DNA of 56,874 nt from assembly GCA_902774035.1 (NCBI GenBank), contig CACYHA010000018.1, forward strand, positions 1-56,874, read 5' to 3'. A model generated the notes under the pieces. The model was not told the origin of the DNA. It worked only from the letters and a program-made list of their open reading frames with translations, and ran no database searches. Source of the DNA: Oscillospiraceae bacterium (GTDB lineage Bacteria > Bacillota > Clostridia > Oscillospirales > Acutalibacteraceae). The stretch's first letter is position 1; the number at the start of each line of letters is the position of its first letter. The position numbers and the translations under genes were made by a program. Positions 27,560-39,400 of this stretch are shown in pieces.

Positions 27560-28170
27560 GCGTTCGCCTCCCCTGCTTTTTTGAAATTGAGCAGCGGAAG
27601 GATCACGGCGCCGATGGCGTTGCCGGCGATCACGACCCACAGGAACACGAACGCACGCAGCGAGACGATGCCGGACGCGGCAAAGTAATAAATGTCGGCA
27701 ATGGAATGCTCAAAGCCGCTGAGAATGAAAACGGGGATGCAGAATAAAATGCCAAGCGGCGTCTTGTTGTCGCGGAAAATGCTGACGGCAAGATACATCA
27801 GCACACCGCACATCAAGCCGCGGACAAGCGTCTGCCAAAGCGCCTGATTGTCGAGTTTTCCCTGGCAAAGCGTTTCGGCAGCAGCGCCGATCGCGGGGAT
27901 CGCTGCGCGCAGAAGCCAGCCGAACGCGATCGTTCCGACGGCGTTGCCGAGCAGACCGAGCAGCAGAACGGAAACGGCCTCTTTATTGTGCTTTTCGGGA
28001 ATGAACCCGATCTTTCCGGTGAACAGAGAATAGCCCTTATAGCAGATGCAAAGCAGGGCAACGGAGAAAAGAACGGCGCCGACGACCTTGTTTTCGCATG
28101 AGAGATAGATGCTGCCGCCGATGGAGATCAGAATGCCGGCGCTGACGCCGCTCAACAATTTTTTCAACAT
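27556..28170 (-). CDS. Formate/nitrite transporter (FNT) family channel
   Basis: The 204-residue product has six hydrophobic helices (about 8-25, 29-50, 64-87, 110-132, 137-165, 171-194). SGFEH at 151-155 contains the central pore histidine of the FocA/NirC family, and GNAVG and GNAIGA match the family's broken helices. It is shorter than usual (about 250-280), mainly through short loops and termini. It overlaps purM by 7 bases and purN by 4 bases, so it is coupled into the purine operon. Formate import for Fhs is the obvious role; substrate is inferred from context. Confidence 0.85.
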   Translation of the reverse strand: MLKKLLSGVSAGILISIGGSIYLSCENKVVGAVLFSVALLCICYKGYSLFTGKIGFIPEKHNKEAVSVLLLGLLGNAVGTIAFGWLLRAAIPAIGAAAETLCQGKLDNQALWQTLVRGLMCGVLMYLAVSIFRDNKTPLGILFCIPVFILSGFEHSIADIYYFAASGIVSLRAFVFLWVVIAGNAIGAVILPLLNFKKAGEANA

Positions 28171-29201
28171 AATTCGATCTTCTCCTTTGCTTCATGGATC
28201 TCGCCGATCACATAAGCGTCTTCACCGCAGGTGCGCAGGATCGCAAGTGCTTTTTCCACATCTTCCGGTGCAACAACAACGCTCATACCGACGCCCATAT
28301 TGAAGGTGTTGAACATATCGTGCGTGCTGATCTCTCCGGTTTTTTGGATCAGATCAAAGATCGGCAGAACGCGGACGTCCTCGATGTTGATCCTGACGCC
28401 GAGACCGTCCGGGATCGAGCGAGGCATATTCTCATAGAAGCCTCCGCCGGTGATGTGGGAAATGCCTTTAACTTTGACATCCTGCAGCAGCGCAAGAATG
28501 GGTTTCACATAGATCTTTGTCGGGGTCAGCAGCGTTTCGCCGAGCGACGCGCCGCCAAGTGCTTCCACTGGCGCCGTCAGGTCACAGTGTGCAACGTCAA
28601 ACACCTTGCGGACAAGAGAAAAGCCGTTGGAATGCACGCCGGAAGACGGCAGCGCGATCATGACGTCTCCGGAACGCATGGTCGTTTTGTCGATGATCTT
28701 TTCTTTGTCGACCACACCGACGGAAAAACCGGCAAGGTCGTATTCGTCCACCGGATAGAAGCCGGGCATTTCAGCGGTTTCGCCGCCGATCAGTTCAGAG
28801 CCGGCCTGCACGCAGCCTTCGCAGACGCCGGAAACGATCTGCGCGATCTTCTCCGGATAGTTTTTGCCGCAGGCGATGTAATCGAGGAAAAACAGCGGTT
28901 TCGCGCCGCAGCAGATCACGTCGTTGACGCACATGGCAACGCAGTCGATGCCGACGGTGTCGTGTTTGTCGAGCAGAAAAGCGAGCTTCAGTTTGGTTCC
29001 GACGCCGTCTGTGCCGGAAACGAGAACCGGATGCTTTGTTTCGGAAAGATCCAGCGGGAAAAGTCCGCCGAACCCACCGATGATGTCCGCATCCTTGCGG
29101 ATGACGGTGCGGGCAATGTGCTGCTTCATCAGTTCCACGGAGCGGTAACCGGCCGTGATGTCAACGCCGGCCGCGGCATAGGAATCAGATTTTGATTGCA
29201 T
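28164..29201 (-). CDS. purM: Phosphoribosylformylglycinamidine cyclo-ligase PurM
   Basis: PurM closes FGAM to AIR with ATP. The ATG at 29201 (AAAGGAG 8 bases upstream) gives 345 residues. Signatures are the N-terminal [44 protein letters not shown] and [12 protein letters not shown]. The ribosome site lies inside the end of purF, five bases upstream, so the two are coupled. Confidence 0.97.
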   Translation of the reverse strand: MQSKSDSYAAAGVDITAGYRSVELMKQHIARTVIRKDADIIGGFGGLFPLDLSETKHPVLVSGTDGVGTKLKLAFLLDKHDTVGIDCVAMCVNDVICCGAKPLFFLDYIACGKNYPEKIAQIVSGVCEGCVQAGSELIGGETAEMPGFYPVDEYDLAGFSVGVVDKEKIIDKTTMRSGDVMIALPSSGVHSNGFSLVRKVFDVAHCDLTAPVEALGGASLGETLLTPTKIYVKPILALLQDVKVKGISHITGGGFYENMPRSIPDGLGVRINIEDVRVLPIFDLIQKTGEISTHDMFNTFNMGVGMSVVVAPEDVEKALAILRTCGEDAYVIGEIHEAKEKIELC

Positions 29202-29206
29202 GAAAG

Positions 29207-30631
29207 TTACTCCTTTCCGTTCCAGCAGTATGTACACAGGCAATCCGGATCGATGCCGATCGCTTCGATCAGACCGTCCAGAGATTGAAACTCAAGCGAG
29301 CTGAAGTGGAAATTATCGCAAATTGTCCGGCGCAGTTTTTGGCCGCGTTCGGTTGACGAATCGGCATATTCCTCCACATGGTTGAAGCCTTCCTCCCCTT
29401 CCAGATCCATGATCACGCGCCGCGCAAGCAGCTCCATATCGCTTGTTGCGCGGGAGAAGTTAAGGTATTTGCAGCCGAACATGATCGGCGGGCAGGCGGA
29501 ACGCATGTGGACGGCGCTGGCGCCGTTCTGATAAAGGAAGGCAACGGTTTCGCGAAGCTGTGTGCCGCGGACAATGGAATCATCAACAAACAACAGCTTC
29601 TTATCTTTTATCAGGTCGCGCACAGGCACCTGCTTCATTTTTGCGATCTTGTTGCGGTCCATCTGATTCTGGGGCATAAAGGAGCGGGACCAGGTCGGCG
29701 TGTATTTGATGTAGGGCCGCGCGAAGGGAATGCCGCTGCGGTTCGCGTAACCGATGGCATGGCCCGTTCCGGAATCCGGCACGCCGCCCACATAGTCGAT
29801 GTCCTGCGCCAGTCCTGCGTCTTTGTCATGCTGCGCAAGGATCGCGCCGTTGCGGTTGCGCATCACTTCCACGTTGACGCCTTCATAGTCAGAGTTCGGA
29901 TAGCCGTAGTACGACCAGAGAAACGCGCAGATGCGCTTTTTCTTCAGCGCCGGAGAGAGCACACGGATACCGTCGGTGTCGATCTCAACGATCTCTCCGG
30001 GACCAAGCTCACGTTCATCCTCGTAGCCGAGCTTGCGGTAGGCAAACGACTCGAACGAGACACAGAAGCCGGTCTCCTTTCGGCCGATCAGCATGGGCAG
30101 CCGGCCGAATTTGTCTCTTGCGACGATCAGCCTTCCCCCGTCGGCAAGGATCACGATCTCCGCCGTGCCTTCGATGCTGTCCTGCGCGAAACGGATGCCT
30201 TCCACAAAGTCGTTTTTCTGGTTGATCAAAGCGGCGACGAGCTCGTTGGTGTTGATTTTGCCGCCCGTCATCGCGCCGAAATGACCTCCGGTCGCCGAAA
30301 AATAGTTGTTGATGAGCATGTCGGCGTTGTTGATGATGCCGACGGTGCAGATGGCGTAGGTGCCGATGCTGCCGCGGATGAGCAGCGGCTGGGGATCGGT
30401 ATCATTCAGCGAACCGATGGCCGCAAAGCCGCGCATATCGGACAGAACATGCTCAAATTTGGTTCTGAATGCGGTGTTGTTGAGTGAATGAATGTTGCGC
30501 TGCAGACCCTTTTCTTTGTCATATGCAGCCATGCCGGCGCTTTTTGTGCCGAGATGCGAATGATAATCCGTGCCGAAGAAAACATCGGCAATGACATCTT
30601 CCAGACCGACAGCGCCAAAGAATCCGCCCAT
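29207..30631 (-). CDS. purF: PurF-like amidophosphoribosyltransferase without a glutaminase active site
   Basis: PurF makes phosphoribosylamine from PRPP and an amine donor. The C-terminal PRPP domain is complete: the PRPP loop [12 protein letters not shown] (346-357) and [16 protein letters not shown]. Cysteines 235, 387 and the 464-469 group sit where the [4Fe-4S] ligands of Bacillus PurF are. The N-terminal Ntn domain, however, begins MGGFFG with no nucleophile Cys; no Cys occurs in the first 90 residues. The family's GHVRYAT, HNGN and catalytic Asp regions read GSLNDTD, TVGIINN and KINTNE. Glutamine hydrolysis looks impossible, so free or channelled ammonia is the likely donor. Confidence 0.88.
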   Translation of the reverse strand: MGGFFGAVGLEDVIADVFFGTDYHSHLGTKSAGMAAYDKEKGLQRNIHSLNNTAFRTKFEHVLSDMRGFAAIGSLNDTDPQPLLIRGSIGTYAICTVGIINNADMLINNYFSATGGHFGAMTGGKINTNELVAALINQKNDFVEGIRFAQDSIEGTAEIVILADGGRLIVARDKFGRLPMLIGRKETGFCVSFESFAYRKLGYEDERELGPGEIVEIDTDGIRVLSPALKKKRICAFLWSYYGYPNSDYEGVNVEVMRNRNGAILAQHDKDAGLAQDIDYVGGVPDSGTGHAIGYANRSGIPFARPYIKYTPTWSRSFMPQNQMDRNKIAKMKQVPVRDLIKDKKLLFVDDSIVRGTQLRETVAFLYQNGASAVHMRSACPPIMFGCKYLNFSRATSDMELLARRVIMDLEGEEGFNHVEEYADSSTERGQKLRRTICDNFHFSSLEFQSLDGLIEAIGIDPDCLCTYCWNGKE

Positions 30632-30643
30632 AAGCTCCTCCGA

Positions 30644-31354
30644 TTATTCGCCGAGAATTCTTTTCTTCATTTCGATGTAAGCGTCTTCCACATTGCCGAG
30701 GTCTCTGCGGAAACGATCCTTATCGAGCTTTTCGTGGGTTTCGCTGTCCCAAAAACGGCAGGTGTCGGGTGAGATCTCGTCGGCAAGGACAATGGTTCCG
30801 TCGGAAAGTCTGCCGAACTCGAGCTTGAAATCGACAAGGTCAACGCCGAGGTTTTTGAAATGCGCCTTCATCACTTCGTTGACCTTAAACGCGAGCTTTT
30901 TGATCGTTTCGATCTCATCCCAGGTCGCGAGCTTCAGCGCGACCGCGTGGTAAGCGTTGATCAGCGGATCGCCGAGTTCGTCGTTCTTATAGGAGAATTC
31001 GATCGTCGGCTCGTCAAACACGATGCCTTCTTCCACGCCGCAGCGCTTGGAGAAAGAACCGGCGGAGATGTTGCGGATGATGACCTCCAGCGGAACGATA
31101 GAAACTTTTTTGACAAGGGTCTCACGGTCGGACAGTTCTTTGATATAATGGGTCGGCACGCCTTCTTTTTCCAGAAGCTGCATCATGAAATTGGTCACAC
31201 GGTTGTTGATGGCGCCTTTGCCGGAGATCGTTCCCTTTTTCAGTCCGTTGAACGCCGTTGCGTCGTCCTTATAGGAAACAAGGAGCACTTCGGGGTCGTC
31301 TGTCGCGAATACTTTTTTGGCTTTGCCTTCGTAGAGTTGGTTCAATTTTTCCAT
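30644..31354 (-). CDS. purC: SAICAR synthase PurC
   Basis: PurC couples aspartate to CAIR with ATP. The ATG at 31354 (AAAGGAG 9 bases upstream) gives 236 residues, normal for the bacterial enzyme. Motifs are LYEGKAKKVF, DDATAFNG, KGTISGKGAINN, EVIIRNISAGS, DFKLEFG and ADEISPDTCRFWD. A longer open frame upstream runs over purE and is not used. Confidence 0.97.
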   Translation of the reverse strand: MEKLNQLYEGKAKKVFATDDPEVLLVSYKDDATAFNGLKKGTISGKGAINNRVTNFMMQLLEKEGVPTHYIKELSDRETLVKKVSIVPLEVIIRNISAGSFSKRCGVEEGIVFDEPTIEFSYKNDELGDPLINAYHAVALKLATWDEIETIKKLAFKVNEVMKAHFKNLGVDLVDFKLEFGRLSDGTIVLADEISPDTCRFWDSETHEKLDKDRFRRDLGNVEDAYIEMKKRILGE

Positions 31355-31380
31355 TTTATAAAACTCCTTTCGGAAATGAT

Positions 31381-31875
31381 TTACTTGTTGAAGCTTTCGG
31401 CGATCGCCTGATCCTTTTGCAGAACGGCAGCCGCGTCCGCTTTGCGCTTTGCGTCGAGCTTTGCGGCCAGCGCGGCGTCTTCCACAGCGAGGATCTGCGC
31501 ACAAAGAAGCGCGGCGTTTGCGCCCCCGCCGACGGCAACCGTCGCAACGGGGATCCCGCTCGGCATCTGCACCGTGGAAAGCAACGCGTCAAGGCCGTCA
31601 AGGAGCGGACCTTTACAAGGAATGCCGATCACGGGCAAGGTCGTGTTTGCGGCAATCGCGCCGGCAAGGTGAGCCGCCATACCAGCGGCGGCAATGATGG
31701 CGCCGAAGCCGTTTTCGCGCGCTGAAAGCGCAAAGGCACGCGCTTGTTCCGGCGTTCTGTGCGCGGAATAAACGTGTACCTCGAATGGGATCTCAAGGGC
31801 AGAAAGCTGATCGATCACTTTTTGAACCACGGGCAGGTCGCTGTCGCTGCCCATGACGATTCCGACTTTTTTCAT
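31381..31875 (-). CDS. purE: N5-carboxyaminoimidazole ribonucleotide mutase PurE
   Basis: PurE carries out the AIR/N5-CAIR to CAIR carboxylation step. The ATG at 31875 (AAGGAGG 5 bases upstream) gives 164 residues with [31 protein letters not shown] and [14 protein letters not shown]. No purK is present in the window. It is the first gene of the purine operon and lies just behind a ZTP riboswitch. A 47-codon in-frame extension upstream is the riboswitch itself and is not coding. Confidence 0.97.
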   Translation of the reverse strand: MKKVGIVMGSDSDLPVVQKVIDQLSALEIPFEVHVYSAHRTPEQARAFALSARENGFGAIIAAAGMAAHLAGAIAANTTLPVIGIPCKGPLLDGLDALLSTVQMPSGIPVATVAVGGGANAALLCAQILAVEDAALAAKLDAKRKADAAAVLQKDQAIAESFNK

Positions 31876-31888
31876 AGAATCCTCCTTC

Positions 31889-31945
31889 TGAAAAAAACGC
31901 AAAGGGCGCACTTCGCTTTTGTTTTTGAAAAAAGCAAGTGTGCCC
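31889..31945 (-). terminator. Expression-platform terminator of the ZTP riboswitch
   Basis: The strand GGGCACACTTGCTTTT, starting inside the aptamer's conserved 3' element, pairs with AAAAGC/GAAGTG/CGCCC about 10 bases later and is followed by TTTGCGTTTTTTT. Ligand binding would hold the GGGC in the aptamer and prevent the hairpin. The purE ribosome site follows directly. Confidence 0.85.
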
Positions 31946-32010
31946 AGACGGTCGGCTGACGGGTCCTTTGCTCCCTTGTGGTTTTCCACGGTTCCGTCAG
32001 TCACAAAGAA
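31941..32010 (-). ncRNA. ZTP (pfl) riboswitch
   Basis: On the minus strand the leader of purE reads GACTGACGGAACC, a GTGG/CCAC hairpin, GGGAGC, a CCGTCA that can pair with TGACGG, and then the invariant 3' element GCCGACCGTCTGGGC. Spacing and core match the ZTP/pfl aptamer, which binds ZTP/ZMP, the AICAR nucleotides that build up when 10-formyl-THF is low. The 3' GGGC is shared with the terminator stem next to it, the classic arrangement of an ON switch. It would control the whole operon from purE to fhs. Confidence 0.93.
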
Positions 32011-32028
32011 CTTCATTTTTACGAAAAA

Positions 32029-32058
32029 ATTATATCATATTTTTCCGCGGTACGTCAA
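32029..32058 (-). promoter_or_regulatory. Promoter of the purine operon
   Basis: TTGACG (32053-32058), an 18-base spacer and a perfect TATAAT (32029-32034) preceded by TGA (extended -10). Transcription would begin near 32022, just before the ZTP aptamer. Confidence 0.82.
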
Positions 32059-32082
32059 GACACAAAGCTGTCAAACAAAGTA

Positions 32083-32100
32083 GAAAAATCTCGGATTTTC
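32083..32100 (-). terminator. Weak hairpin after pyrI, possible terminator
   Basis: A short AT-rich stem (GAAAATC with GATTTTTC, loop CGA) lies 29 bases after pyrI and is followed by a loose T-rich stretch. An outer AAGCTG/CAGCTT pair flanks it. It is the only candidate for separating the pyrimidine operon from the purine promoter 25 bases downstream. Confidence 0.3.
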
Positions 32101-32128
32101 TTCTCAGCTTTTAGGCATTTCGCTTTGC

Positions 32129-32545
32129 TCAGTTCGCTTTTGTTTCACAATAGACACATCTGTACAGCTTATGCTCTTTGTCGGTCAGCTTGAAGATGTG
32201 ATCGAGCTCCTGTTCCGTTGAAGAAATGCAGCGCGGATTTTTGCATTTGAGCACATTGACAAGCCGTTCCGGAAGAGAGAGACTCTTCTTTTCCACCAGT
32301 ACGCCGTCGCGGATGATATTGATCGTGGCGTTCGGGTCAACATAACCGATCACATCGAGATCGACAGGAATATCCGCGTCGATTTTGATGATGTCCTTTT
32401 TCCCCATTTTCCGGCTGGAAACATTCTTGATAATTGCAATGGATACATCCAGCGCGCCGAGATTGAGCAGATCATACAGCTCCATACCCCGCCCTGCGGT
32501 GATATGGTCGATCACAATGCCGTTCTGAATGGAATCAATGTTCAT
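32129..32545 (-). CDS. pyrI: Aspartate carbamoyltransferase regulatory chain PyrI
   Basis: PyrI binds nucleotides and controls PyrB allosterically. The 138-residue product has the N-terminal allosteric domain ([13 protein letters not shown]) and the C-terminal zinc domain with CKNPRC and CVYC, giving the four zinc cysteines. It overlaps the pyrB stop by 4 bases (ATGA). It is the last gene of the pyrimidine operon. Confidence 0.95.
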   Translation of the reverse strand: MNIDSIQNGIVIDHITAGRGMELYDLLNLGALDVSIAIIKNVSSRKMGKKDIIKIDADIPVDLDVIGYVDPNATINIIRDGVLVEKKSLSLPERLVNVLKCKNPRCISSTEQELDHIFKLTDKEHKLYRCVYCETKAN

Positions 32546-33462
32546 ACCTGCGCCTCCTTCAACAGTTTCAAAATGAGCGCCATACGCATATATTTTCCGT
32601 TAAGCACCTGCTTGAAGTAGCACGCGCGGGGATCGTCGTCGATCGAAACGCTGATCTCATTCACACGCGGCAGCGGATGCATGATACAAAGATCTTCCTT
32701 CGCCTTCCGCAGCTTGTTCGGCGTAAGAATGTAGGTGTCGCGCAGACGGAGATAATCCTCTTCGTTGAAAAAGCGTTCGCGCTGCACCCGTGTCATATAG
32801 AGGATATCCAGCGACGGCATGGCGCCCTCCAGATCTGTCGTCTGCACATAGGGAAGATGGAACTTTTTGAGCGTTTCGTTTTTAACATAGCTCGGTAGCT
32901 TCAGCTCCTCGGGTGAGATCAGCACAAATCGGATGCCGTTATAGCGCGAAAGCGCGTTGATGAGCGAATGCACGGTGCGGCCGAATTTGAGGTCGCCGCA
33001 AAAACCGACGGTCAGATTGTCAAAGCGCCCTTTTTCACGGTAGATCGTCAAAAGGTCGGCAAGGGTCTGCGTCGGGTGACAGTGACCGCCGTCGCCTGCG
33101 TTAATCACAGGGATGCTTGCGTTATTTGCCGCAACGAGCGCCGCGCCCTCCTTTGGGTGACGCATGGCGATGATATCGGCATAGCAGCTCACGGTCTTCG
33201 CGGTGTCCGCAACGCTTTCGCCCTTGGCGACCGATGAGGTTGCCCCGCCGGTCACGGAAAGCACGTTGCCGCCGAGTTCATACATCGCCGCTTCAAACGA
33301 AAGCCGTGTGCGGGTGGACGGTTCGAAAAACAGCGTTGCAAGCTTTTTCCCTTTACAGGAATCGCTGTATTTTTCGGGATGGGCGATGATATCAAGCGCA
33401 ACGGAGATCAACGCGTCAAGCTCCGCCGTGGAAAGATCCACAATATCGATCAGACTTCTCAT
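32542..33462 (-). CDS. pyrB: Aspartate carbamoyltransferase catalytic chain PyrB
   Basis: PyrB condenses carbamoyl phosphate with aspartate. The 306-residue protein contains the carbamoyl-phosphate motif [61 protein letters not shown] and [10 protein letters not shown]. It overlaps pyrE by 4 bases and pyrI by 4 bases, so the three are tightly coupled. With PyrI it should form an E. coli-type regulated holoenzyme. Confidence 0.97.
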   Translation of the reverse strand: MRSLIDIVDLSTAELDALISVALDIIAHPEKYSDSCKGKKLATLFFEPSTRTRLSFEAAMYELGGNVLSVTGGATSSVAKGESVADTAKTVSCYADIIAMRHPKEGAALVAANNASIPVINAGDGGHCHPTQTLADLLTIYREKGRFDNLTVGFCGDLKFGRTVHSLINALSRYNGIRFVLISPEELKLPSYVKNETLKKFHLPYVQTTDLEGAMPSLDILYMTRVQRERFFNEEDYLRLRDTYILTPNKLRKAKEDLCIMHPLPRVNEISVSIDDDPRACYFKQVLNGKYMRMALILKLLKEAQV

Positions 33463-34103
33463 TTTGCGCCTCCGATCCAGCTTTCATCCGAAGGATTGTT
33501 TCGAAACGCAATCAGACGCGCAATGTCCGCTTCGGCTATGTAGCCTTCTTCGGCCGCGACGGCGGCGATCTCATCGAAATTTGTCAGTGAAAAGTTTTGG
33601 ACGTTTGCCGACGCCAGACGATCGAGGCCCTTTTGCATTCTGTAAGTGAAAATGCTGACGATGCCGAGCACGTTTGCACCGGCGTCGCGCAAAGCGTCAA
33701 CCACTTCGATCACGCTGCCGCCGGTGGAGATCAGATCCTCCACAACGACAACTTTTTGCCCGGCTTGAAGCTTGCCTTCGATCCGGTTCTGACGGCCGTG
33801 ATCCTTGTTGCCGGAGCGCACATAGCCCATCGGCAAGCCGAGCAGATGCGCCGTGATCGCGGCGTGCGCGATGCCGGCGGTCGAAGTACCCATAAGGACT
33901 TCGGTCTCGGGGTAATGCTCCCTGATCAATTGCGCAAGACCGTTTTCCACGTCATCGCGCACCTTGGGCGCAGTCAGGGTCAGGCGATTGTCGCAGTACA
34001 CCGGGCTTTTGATACCGCTGGCCCAGGTGAAGGGCTCCTGCGGACGAAAGAACACCGCGCCGATGGACAGCAGATCCTTTGCGATCAGTTTCGAATATTC
34101 CAT
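33459..34103 (-). CDS. pyrE: Orotate phosphoribosyltransferase PyrE
   Basis: PyrE makes OMP from orotate and PRPP. The ATG at 34103 (GGAGG 6 bases upstream) gives 214 residues. Seen are [34 protein letters not shown] and the PRPP motif [14 protein letters not shown] longer in-frame extension overlaps pyrF and has no ribosome site. Confidence 0.95.
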   Translation of the reverse strand: MEYSKLIAKDLLSIGAVFFRPQEPFTWASGIKSPVYCDNRLTLTAPKVRDDVENGLAQLIREHYPETEVLMGTSTAGIAHAAITAHLLGLPMGYVRSGNKDHGRQNRIEGKLQAGQKVVVVEDLISTGGSVIEVVDALRDAGANVLGIVSIFTYRMQKGLDRLASANVQNFSLTNFDEIAAVAAEEGYIAEADIARLIAFRNNPSDESWIGGAK

Positions 34104-34116
34104 AAATAGCCTCCTT

Positions 34117-34818
34117 TCAGCAGTCGACAAATTCACGCACGCAGCGGCGATAGGCAGCAACCGGGTCTGCAGCAGCCGTGATCGGACGCCCGACAACGAT
34201 ATAATCGGCGCCAACCTCCTTTGCCTGTGCCGGCGTCATCACACGCTTCTGGTCGCCTGTGTCGCCATCTGCAAAACGAACTCCGGGCGTAACCGTCAAA
34301 AATGATGCGCCGCAGGTCTTGTGCACCTTCTTCGCCTCCAGCGGCGAACAGACGACGCCGTCCAGTCCGGCGGCTTTTGCGTTCAAGGCGTAATGCATGA
34401 CGACTTCGTCGATCGGCGCACGGATCAGCAGATCGCGCTCCATCGTTTCCTGATCGGTGGACGTGAGCTGCGTCACGGCAATCAGAAGCGGGCGCGAACC
34501 GTCTTCGCGCGTCAGACCTTCCAGCGCCGCTTTCATCATGGGGATCGTGCCGCCTGCATGCAGGTTGCAGATATCCACATCAAGGCGCGAGAGAACCACC
34601 ATGCTCTTTTTCAATGTGTTCGGGATATCGTGGAGCTTCAGATCCAAAAAGATTTTGTGTCCGCGCGCTTTGAGTTCGCGAACGATCGACGGGCCCTCGG
34701 CATAAAAGAGCTCCATGCCGATCTTAACAAACGGCTTCTCCTGCGTGAAGCAGTCGAGAAAGGCAAATGTCTGCGCCGCCGAAGCGAAGTCGCAGGCAAC
34801 GATCACATCTTTTCCCAT
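34117..34818 (-). CDS. pyrF: Orotidine-5'-phosphate decarboxylase PyrF
   Basis: PyrF decarboxylates OMP to UMP. The ATG at 34818 lies one base after the pyrD stop, with GGAGG 8 bases upstream inside the pyrD end. The 233-residue product has VACDFASA, VKIGMELFYAEG, the catalytic FLDLKLHDIPNT, HAGG, TPGVRF and VVGRPI. Confidence 0.96.
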   Translation of the reverse strand: MGKDVIVACDFASAAQTFAFLDCFTQEKPFVKIGMELFYAEGPSIVRELKARGHKIFLDLKLHDIPNTLKKSMVVLSRLDVDICNLHAGGTIPMMKAALEGLTREDGSRPLLIAVTQLTSTDQETMERDLLIRAPIDEVVMHYALNAKAAGLDGVVCSPLEAKKVHKTCGASFLTVTPGVRFADGDTGDQKRVMTPAQAKEVGADYIVVGRPITAAADPVAAYRRCVREFVDC

Positions 34819-34819
34819 G

Positions 34820-36456
<1,637 letters not shown>

Positions 36457-36461
36457 GTTCT

Positions 36462-39400
36462 TCAGGAATCGATCGTTGAAATATGCAAAGTGATCTCGTC
36501 AAGCACATCGACAAGGGCACGGACGGTATCGAGGGACGTGAACATCGTCACGTTGTTTTCGATCGCGCCGCGGCGGATCTGATAGCCGTCGCGTTCTTCG
36601 GCGGCCGCACCGGTCTGGCTGGTGTTGATCACATAGGCCACATAACCGCTGCGCAGGGAATCCAGGATCTCGCTGTTGCCGTCGGAGAGTTTGTGCAAAA
36701 CGTGGGTGCGGATGCCGTGCTCTTTCAGAAAAGCAGCCGTGCCGACGGTCGCTTCAATGTTGAACCCGAGGTCATAGAACCGGCGGATCAGCGGAAGGGC
36801 CTCTTCTTTGTCCTTGTCGGCGATGGTCGCAAACACGGTGCCGTAATTCTGCAGATGCATTCCGGAGGCCTGCAGCGCTTTCCAGAGCGCGCGGTTGAGC
36901 TGATCGTCGTAGCCGATGGCCTCGCCCGTAGATTTCATTTCAGGTGAAAGATAGGCGTCAAGGCCGCGGATCTTGTTGAACGAGAACACAGGCACCTTGA
37001 CATACCAGCGCTTTTTCTCAGTGGGATAGATATCAAAGATCCCCTGCTCCTTCAGGCTCTTGCCGAGGATCACTTCGGTCGCGATATCCGCAAGGCTGTA
37101 GCCGGTCGATTTGGAAAGGAAAGGCACAGTACGGGATGAACGCGGATTGACTTCGATGATATAGACCTTTTCATTCTTGTCCACGATGAACTGAATGTTA
37201 TACAGACCGACGATGCCGATGCCGAGGCCCAGCTTTTTCGCGTACTGCAGGATAATGCCTTTCACTTTATCGGAGATGCTGAAGGAAGGATAAACGGAGA
37301 TCGAGTCGCCGGAATGGATACCGGTACGCTCCACAAGCTCCATGATGCCGGGTACAAACACGTCTCTGCCGTCGCAGATGGCGTCAACTTCCACTTCTTT
37401 GCCGGTGATGTATTTATCCACGAGCACGGGCTTGTCCTCGTCGATCTCCACAGCGGTCTTCAGATAGTGGCGAAGCTGCTCCTCATTGGAAACGATCTGC
37501 ATGGCGCGTCCGCCGAGCACGAACGAGGGACGCACAAGCACAGGATAACCGATGCGCTGCGCAGCGGCGACGCCGTCTTCGATCTTTGTCACAGCCTGAC
37601 CTTCCGGCTGGGGAATGTCAAGCTCTTTCAGCAGCTTTTCGAACAGATCGCGGTTTTCGGCGCGGTCGATCGCCGCGCAGTCCGTTCCGATGATATTCAC
37701 ACCGCGCTCCATAAGCGGAGAAGCGAGGTTGATCGCCGTCTGGCCGCCGAGAGAAGCGATCACGCCTTCGGGCTGCTCAAAATCAATGATATTCATCACA
37801 TCTTCCGGCGTCAGCGGCTCGAAGTAGAGCTTGTCGGAGGTCGTGTAATCGGTGGAAACCGTCTCGGGGTTATTGTTGATGATGATGGACTCGTAGCCGC
37901 TCTTGCGGATCGTCATAACGGCGTGTACGGTGGAATAGTCAAATTCAACGCCCTGACCGATACGGATGGGGCCTGCGCCGAGCACGACGGTCTTCTTTTT
38001 GCCGGTCAGTCGCGATTCATTCTGACCTGTGTAGGAGGAGTAGAGATAAGGAATATATGCGCCGGTGTGCAGCGTATCCACCATGCGGAACACGGGGCGA
38101 ATGTCGTTTGCCTTACGCTGGGCGCAGACGTCAAGTTCGCTGCAGTTCCAGAGCTTCGCGATGTATTTGTCACAAAAACCGAGCACCTTGGCTTCCTTTA
38201 ACACGGCAACGCTGTTTTTGTTGGCGGCGAGCTTTTCTTCCATGCGGATGATATTGACGATCGCGTCAAGGAAAAGCGGCGTGATCATCGTGATCCGATA
38301 GATCACGTCCACACTGACGCCGCGGCGCAGCGCTTCGGCCACGGCGAAGATCCCGTCGGCGCGGAATTCTTTGAGGTAATCGAGCAGTTCTTCCGTGGCG
38401 AAATCATCAAACTTTGCCATGTGGAAGTGGCACACGCCGATCTCCAGCGAACGCACGGATTTGAGCATACATTCTTCCAGCGTCGCGCCGATACCCATGA
38501 CTTCGCCGGTGGCCTTCATCTGTGTGCCGAGCAGGTTCGGAACGGTTGTGAACTTGTCAAACGGGAACCGCGGGAACTTTGCAACGACATAGTCAAGCTG
38601 CGGCTCGATCGCGGCTGTGCCGCCGGCAACCGGGATCTCTTCCAGCGCCATGCCCATGGCGATCTTTGCCGTCACGCGGGCGATCGGGTAACCGCTGGCT
38701 TTTGAAGCGAGCGCAGAGGAACGCGACACACGCGGATTGACTTCGATCAGATAATACTTGCTGGAGAACGGATCGAGCGCGAACTGAACGTTGCAGCCGC
38801 CTTCGATCTTGAGTGCGCGGATGATCTTGATGGCGGAATCGTTGAGCATTTTCAGATCGTGGTCGTTCAGCGACATGATCGGGGCAACCACAATGGAGTC
38901 GCCGGTATGCACACCGACGGGATCGACATTTTCCATCCCGCAGATCGTGATCGCGTGATCGTTGGAATCGCGCATGACTTCAAATTCGATCTCCTTGTAG
39001 CCCTTGACGCTTTTTTCCACCAACACCTGATGGACCGGAGAGAGGGCAAAGCCGTTCTTTGCGACCTCGATCAGCTCTTCTTCGTCATAGGCAAAGCCGC
39101 CGCCGGTACCGCCGAGCGTGAACGCGGGCCGCAGCACGACGGGATAACCGATGCGCTTTGCAGCCGCAACGGCTTCTTCGATGCTGTAAGTGATCTCAGA
39201 CGGAATCACCGGCTCGCCGATCTCTTCACAGAGCTCTTTGAATTTTTCACGGTCTTCCGCTTTTTCGATGCTGTCGCTGCTGGTTCCGAGCAGCAACGTG
39301 TGACATTCGCGCAGCACGCCCTTCTTTTCGAGCTGCATCGCGAGATTCAGACCCGTCTGGCCGCCGATGCCGGGGACGATGGCGTCCGGGCGTTCATAAC

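Noticed and set aside
31876-32016. 47-codon N-terminal extension of purE
   Set aside because: These codons are the ZTP riboswitch and its terminator; the internal ATG at 31875 has an excellent ribosome site and the family's N-terminus.
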